Virus record (IMG/VR): IMGVR_UViG_3300025889_000076
Span: 1-64,000 of that record
Length of the DNA stretch: 64,000 bases
Reading direction: 5' to 3' (one strand)
Origin: a virus
Numbering within the stretch: position 1 is the first letter of the stretch; every line of letters begins with the position of its first letter. The notes under the pieces were generated by a model. It was given only the letters and a program-made list of their open reading frames with translations, ran no database searches and was not told where the DNA came from. The translations under genes were made by a program, and so were the position numbers. Shown one piece after another: positions 61,178 through 64,000 of the stretch.

Positions 61178-61656
61178 CAGTCTTCCCCCAGAATTTCTTT
61201 GACAGAATCAATTACCGCTTGTCTACGACCTTTTGTAATAACCACCCCGTTAGACATACGTAAGAAGTCGTTTTTAATTAAAGGACTCATTTTTGATAGC
61301 AGAAAATCCACCGAATCCTGATTATCAATGCTCTCTTCTGTAAAAAGAGAAAGGGGCTGGATAGAGATGGGTCGCATAAGGTTTCTTTTTGTCTCATTAG
61401 ACTTTTGTCTTTTTTGAGACGATTCCTCTAATCCCAAACGAAAGAAATTGTCGCGTTTAAAGTTTTTGAGTCTATTAGACATATGGACAGAAATAAAATT
61501 TTCTAAAGGCCGGGTTTGATCCCATCTTTCATAAGCCTCTAATCCAAAAATTATTGCTTCCTGTTCTATGTCTTTTACATCAAAATAGCCGAAGACGTAC
61601 TTAGTCGCTAACCTCTTCGCTATCGTCTGGATCATGTTCAGATGTGTCTGGTTCAA
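61174..61656 (-). CDS. sigma-70 region 2-like factor
   Basis: The segment FDVKDIEQEAIIFGLEAYERWDQTRPLENFISVHMSNRLKNFKRDNF is the sigma region 2 pattern (DxxQEAxxxLxxAxxxWDxxxxFxxFxxxxIRNRL-x-x-x-x-R). The C-terminal part is helical and not clearly region 4. The start overlaps the upstream gene by 56 bases; an internal ATG at 61635 is possible. With the gene at 3341 this is the second sigma-like factor in the window. Confidence 0.7.
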   Translation of the reverse strand: MNQTHLNMIQTIAKRLATKYVFGYFDVKDIEQEAIIFGLEAYERWDQTRPLENFISVHMSNRLKNFKRDNFFRLGLEESSQKRQKSNETKRNLMRPISIQPLSLFTEESIDNQDSVDFLLSKMSPLIKNDFLRMSNGVVITKGRRQAVIDSVKEILGEDW

Positions 61657-61747
61657 GTATAGCCTTCGCTTTCATTAAACATGGGTCTGGTATAAGAAGT
61701 TCTAAAGTCACGGCTTTCTTTAACTCTTCAGTTTCTTTTATGAGCAT
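61601..61747 (-). CDS. small hypothetical protein (48 aa)
   Basis: The start at 61747 has GGAGAG at good spacing; an earlier in-frame ATG (61798) gives a longer form without a clear ribosome site. The sequence is MLIKETEELKKAVTLELLIPDPCLMKAK with a strongly acidic end (EHDPDDSEEVSD). It leads the operon of the sigma-like factor. Unknown function; acidic tails occur in small transcription regulators. Confidence 0.55.
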   Translation of the reverse strand: MLIKETEELKKAVTLELLIPDPCLMKAKAILEPDTSEHDPDDSEEVSD

Positions 61748-61800
61748 AAAAACTCTCCAGGTAAGGGTATAATCTATTATATCCAATTTCTTCTCCAAAA

Positions 61801-61812
61801 GGTTAATACACC
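61801..61812 (-). promoter_or_regulatory. GGTGTATTAACC motif in divergent region
   Basis: On the - strand GGTGTATTAACC lies between the diverging small gene (61747) and the HNH gene (61817). It resembles GGTGTATAATAAA before the protease gene and GGTGTATTAAA before the portal gene. It is a candidate phage promoter. Confidence 0.35.
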
Positions 61813-61816
61813 AAAA

Positions 61817-62254
61817 ATGAATTATTTACAAATAGCACTATCGGGAAAAGCGGGAGCGGGAAAATTCGCCAAAGTCTCAAAAGAAGATTATGGGATGCTG
61901 ATTCGCTACTCATGGAACTACAGAGATGGTTATGCAATTACTAAGATTAACCGTAAAGAAGTGCGAATGCATCGACTCGTATTAGGGGTTGAAGATCCCG
62001 AAATACTAGTAGACCATAAGGATAGAGATCGACTCAATAACCAAAGGACAAATCTCCGGACATTTACACATACCCAGAACTCTAATAATAGAACTACCTC
62101 TCGTTATATTATAGCTTTTGGCGAGAAGCAGACTGTGGGCGAGTGGGCGGTAGACCCAAGATGCGGATGCTCCTATAATGTTTTATTAAAGAGACTGGAT
62201 AAGGAAATTGATCCAGAGATTGCTATATTGGCTCCTGATGATTCAGGTTCTTAG
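61817..62254 (+). CDS. HNH homing endonuclease (145 aa)
   Basis: It has the HNH_3 pattern RMHRLVLGV...LVDHKDRDRLNNQRTNLRTFTHTQNSNN, with the His-Asn-His metal site. The C-terminal FGEKQTVGEWAVDPRCGCSYNVLLKRLDKEIDPE is the DNA-binding helix-turn-helix unit (GE-K-T-x-x-x-WA-D-R-C-S...L-x-R) that follows many phage homing endonucleases. It is typical of free-standing homing endonuclease genes inserted between phage modules. Confidence 0.8.
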   Translation: MNYLQIALSGKAGAGKFAKVSKEDYGMLIRYSWNYRDGYAITKINRKEVRMHRLVLGVEDPEILVDHKDRDRLNNQRTNLRTFTHTQNSNNRTTSRYIIAFGEKQTVGEWAVDPRCGCSYNVLLKRLDKEIDPEIAILAPDDSGS

Positions 62255-62539
62255 CGGGGTAGTAAGGGTGAGACAATTTGGAGAGTGGTTTGGCGAATTT
62301 TGTTTGAACCCCCCCGGCCAACAGATTCCTACTACTCCCGAACAAATTACAAGATAAAACCCCCTGTCCTGTCCCCCTAAGTGTCCTGTCCGAAAATTCA
62401 AAAGAATTGAAAATTGATAAACCCTTTGGTAGTAACGACTTAGGTAAAAACCGAAAATTTACCTCTTGATAACAAGAATCGCCAGCCTATAATTAGGTGC
62501 AAGACGGAAACGACACCAAAAACAAAGGAAAAAAGTAAG
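62255..62539 (+). other. intergenic region with promoter
   Basis: A 285-base stretch between the HNH gene and the first compact-region gene. It contains C-runs and G-runs near 62310-62390, a good promoter at 62466-62493, and the untranslated leader of the following gene. I see no other gene. Confidence 0.6.
62466..62493 (+). promoter_or_regulatory. sigma-70-type promoter for right-end operon
   Basis: TTGATA (62466-62471) and TATAAT (62488-62493) are separated by 16 bases, close to the consensus housekeeping promoter. The first gene starts 47 bases after the -10 box. This indicates transcription by host RNA polymerase of the rightmost, compact early-like operon. Confidence 0.8.
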
Positions 62540-62764
62540 ATGATCACAGTTTGCCTCAATGATGGTCATGTAGTGTACGAATTCAACACAGTCACTGAAT
62601 TCGTCGATGCGTTCCCTGATGGTCTGGACCAGGACAATCTCGACCAGGGCTGTTATGTCAACTGTTCTATCCGTCAGGCTCAGGAAATAGCTTGGGAGCG
62701 AGAAGACCGGAAACGTCGATACAATACCAAGTTGCCATTCGTTGGTCAGCGTTGTCGAGACTAG
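62540..62764 (+). CDS. small paralogous protein A (74 aa)
   Basis: A 74-residue protein with an N-terminal beta strand (MITVCLNDGHVVYEFNTVTEFV), a helical central part and a basic end (WEREDRKRRYNTKLPFVGQRC). Seven of 74 residues differ from the copy at 63172-63396. It follows a strong promoter and starts with ATG after GGAAAAAAG. No known family. The near-duplicate suggests a recent duplication. Confidence 0.7.
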   Translation: MITVCLNDGHVVYEFNTVTEFVDAFPDGLDQDNLDQGCYVNCSIRQAQEIAWEREDRKRRYNTKLPFVGQRCRD

Positions 62765-62778
62765 GCTTGACGTTGCTT

Positions 62779-62810
62779 GCCAGGTCTGATACAATCGGGC
62801 CTGGCTGTTT
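62779..62810 (+). terminator. weak hairpin after first paralogue
   Basis: GCCAGG (62779-62784) can pair with CCTGGC (62800-62805) followed by TGTTT. It might be an attenuator between the first and second small genes. Evidence is only the stem and a short T-rich run. Confidence 0.35.
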
Positions 62811-62839
62811 CCCACTGTCTGATCTCAAGGAATGTTTGA

Positions 62840-63076
62840 ATGCGAAAATCAGTATACCAACTGTCAGCAGGTGATGTTGTTCGCTGCTTCAATGGTACTG
62901 GTGATCAGGTTGTCAGTTGTACGGATATCGTACAACATAACAAGAAGAAGCGAATACTTGTTCTAGTGAACAAGAAGACAGGGGTAAGGCGGCGTGTGGT
63001 ATGGGGCTACTATACAAAGGTCTCCATGCAGCCCATCATTCCAAGTACTGCACCTGCGATCAGTATACGAAAGTGA
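62840..63076 (+). CDS. small basic protein (78 aa)
   Basis: The ATG at 62840 has AAGGA at 62827-62831. The protein reads MRKSVYQLSAGDVVRCFNGTGDQVVSCTDI, a beta-rich basic protein with HNKKKRILVLVNKKTGVRRRVVWGYY. Unknown function; it could bind nucleic acid. It lies between the two paralogues. Confidence 0.6.
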   Translation: MRKSVYQLSAGDVVRCFNGTGDQVVSCTDIVQHNKKKRILVLVNKKTGVRRRVVWGYYTKVSMQPIIPSTAPAISIRK

Positions 63077-63106
63077 GCCACTAGTGGCACCGGCGGAAGC
63101 CGAGTC

Positions 63107-63139
63107 GTCTCACTCACCGCAGGTGTGAGTGAGCGAGAC
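63107..63139 (+). promoter_or_regulatory. leader hairpin, copy 1
   Basis: GTCTC (63107-63111) pairs with GAGAC (63135-63139), and ACTCAC (63112-63117) with GTGAGT (63125-63130), leaving a GAGC bulge and a 7-base loop. GCAACGGAA follows, and then the gene at 63172 with GGAG. It is nearly repeated at 63925-63957. Confidence 0.6.
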
Positions 63140-63171
63140 GCAACGGAATAAAATCAACGGAGAATCGAGCG

Positions 63172-63396
63172 ATGATCAAGGTTTGCCTAAAAGATGGTCA
63201 TGTAGTGTACGAATTCAACACCATCCCCGAATTTGTCGATGCATTCCCTGATGGCCTAGACCAGGAGAATCTGAACCAGGGCTGTTACGTGAACTGCACT
63301 ATCCGTCAGGCTCAAGAGATTGCCTGGGAGCGTGAGGACAGGAAACGTCGATACAATACCAAGCTCCCATTCGTTGGTCAACGTTGCCGGGACTAG
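63172..63396 (+). CDS. small paralogous protein B (74 aa)
   Basis: A near copy of the 62540 protein (67 of 74 residues the same), reading MIKVCLKDGHVVYEFNTIPEFV. The leader hairpin and CAACGGAGAA just upstream provide a ribosome site different from that of copy A. The conserved C-terminus (RKRRYNTKLPFVGQRCRD) is basic. Function unknown. Confidence 0.7.
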   Translation: MIKVCLKDGHVVYEFNTIPEFVDAFPDGLDQENLNQGCYVNCTIRQAQEIAWEREDRKRRYNTKLPFVGQRCRD

Positions 63397-63452
63397 GGGC
63401 TAGGCTACGGGTTGCAACTTCCGCTTTCTTTTATTCAGGATGGAGTTCTAAA

Positions 63453-63677
63453 ATGAAGCCAATCACTCAGCGACCAATCCCAGAGGGTTACACTACTGAA
63501 TGGGATAACACTATCTGGAATGTGGGTATTGTTTTCCTGTGGTCAGATATTTTCGACGATTATTTGCAATGCGGTCGAATCACTGTGAAGCCCGGAGATA
63601 CTTTGGCCGAAGCGTTCGAACGTGAAATGAATGAACCAATGTGGACAGAATTTGAAGTTTTCTTCGTCAACGAATAG
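63453..63677 (+). CDS. small hypothetical protein (74 aa)
   Basis: The ATG at 63453 has GGAG in front and gives MKPITQRPIPEGYTTEWDNTIWNVGIVFLW, a protein with many aromatic residues. A longer frame would start at 63384 but overlaps the preceding gene. It is predicted as a compact alpha/beta protein. No family recognised. Confidence 0.55.
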   Translation: MKPITQRPIPEGYTTEWDNTIWNVGIVFLWSDIFDDYLQCGRITVKPGDTLAEAFEREMNEPMWTEFEVFFVNE

Positions 63678-63682
63678 ACAGG

Positions 63683-63883
63683 ATGGAACCAGTGGACCCA
63701 CGTATCACATATATGGCTATTTTCAATGCCATGTCAATCGGTGACTTCACAATGGCGAGAGTTCACGCCACCGACCTGAAAGAATGGTTGGACAAAGGTG
63801 GATTCTATCCCGACACCTATACAAAAGTGGAGGTGGACGCCTATCTCGCGAGCGTATTGAGACGTACAGTAGGGTATGAATGA
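63683..63883 (+). CDS. small hypothetical protein (66 aa)
   Basis: MEPVDPRITYMAIFNAMSIGDFTMARVHATDLKEWLDKGG is mostly helical; the first ATG has no clear ribosome site. A later ATG (MAIFNAM, residue 11) is also possible. It is tightly packed with its neighbours. Unknown function. Confidence 0.5.
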   Translation: MEPVDPRITYMAIFNAMSIGDFTMARVHATDLKEWLDKGGFYPDTYTKVEVDAYLASVLRRTVGYE

Positions 63884-63924
63884 TCAAAAGCGAAGGCGGT
63901 CGTGTTGCCCGTTCTTCGCCGGTC

Positions 63925-63957
63925 GTCCCACTCACAGCAGGTGTGAGTGAGCGGGAC
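63925..63957 (+). promoter_or_regulatory. leader hairpin, copy 2
   Basis: GTCCC (63925-63929) pairs with GGGAC (63953-63957), and ACTCAC (63930-63935) with GTGAGT (63943-63948). Compared with copy 1 the pair T-A is replaced by C-G, a compensatory change, with the same bulge and GCAACGGAA tail. It leads the truncated gene at 63992. Confidence 0.6.
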
Positions 63958-63991
63958 GCAACGGAAACAAAACACTAAACGGAGAACGGCG

Positions 63992-64000
63992 ATGCTTGAC
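63992..64000 (+). CDS. truncated gene at window end
   Basis: Only ATG CTT GAC (MLD) is inside the window. It has GGAG upstream and follows leader hairpin copy 2, so it is likely the next gene of the compact operon. Confidence 0.5.

Noticed and set aside
62459-62815. 118-aa - strand frame at the promoter region
   Set aside because: Overlaps a well-formed + strand promoter and gene, with no motif.
1-64000. CRISPR array, integrase/attachment site or insertion sequence
   Set aside because: No regular spaced direct repeats, no integrase motif and no transposase were visible. The phage shows no sign of lysogeny in this window.

Overview
The window is part of the genome of a large tailed double-stranded DNA phage. 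It carries a complete virion module: TerL with an intein, portal, protease/scaffold, decoration and major capsid proteins, connectors, a tail tube, tail chaperones, a 2318-residue tape measure, baseplate proteins and fibres. It also carries phage replication genes, sigma-like factors, tRNAs, a tmRNA and several homing-type endonucleases. Host assignment is an inference. A Tat-exported DUF1501 protein (a family typical of Planctomycetes) and very Cys-rich proteins point to a planctomycete-like host, but nothing here proves it. Most of the window is AT-rich. The last 1.5 kb and the 17.8-19.4 kb gene look clearly richer in G+C.

Layout. (1) 1-10.8 kb, + strand: small early genes, the C-terminal half of a DNA polymerase III alpha subunit that begins with a split-intein C-fragment, an SSB, a sigma-like factor, a run of sugar and glycosyltransferase genes with overlapping ends, a Vsr-like endonuclease and a probable annealing protein. 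(2) 10.8-12.1 kb: an RNA cluster with tRNA-Arg(TCT), tRNA-Val(TAC), a circularly permuted two-piece tmRNA, a tRNA-Asn(GTT)-like gene and tRNA-Gly(TCC), with tiny genes between them. (3) 12.1-14.9 kb, + strand: a sugar-phosphate-isomerase-type cupin, a zinc ribbon, the DUF1501 protein and a second short Tat-signal protein. (4) 14.9-59.9 kb, - strand: three modification-type enzymes, then baseplate/tail, fibre, head and packaging genes, an SPFH protein, ERCC4, HNH and resolvase-like nucleases, and GDP-mannose 4,6-dehydratase. (5) 59.9-61.8 kb: a peptidase-like gene on +, then a short - operon with a second sigma-like factor. (6) 61.8-64 kb, + strand: an HNH endonuclease, then small compact genes, two of them near-identical paralogues, with a repeated leader hairpin that shows a compensatory base change.

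The most striking items are the phage-encoded permuted tmRNA, with readable tag ATRNYALSA and both halves of the tRNA-like domain in reversed order; the split-intein polymerase, whose N-half is not in the window; a class 3 intein placed inside the Walker A motif of TerL; and the phage-borne DUF1501 protein. A working model is that the glycosyltransferase, nucleotidyltransferase, cupin and GDP-mannose dehydratase genes supply sugars for decorating the virion (perhaps the Ser-rich fibre), DNA or host surface, and that the two sigma-like factors switch host polymerase to phage promoters. No endolysin or holin could be recognised.
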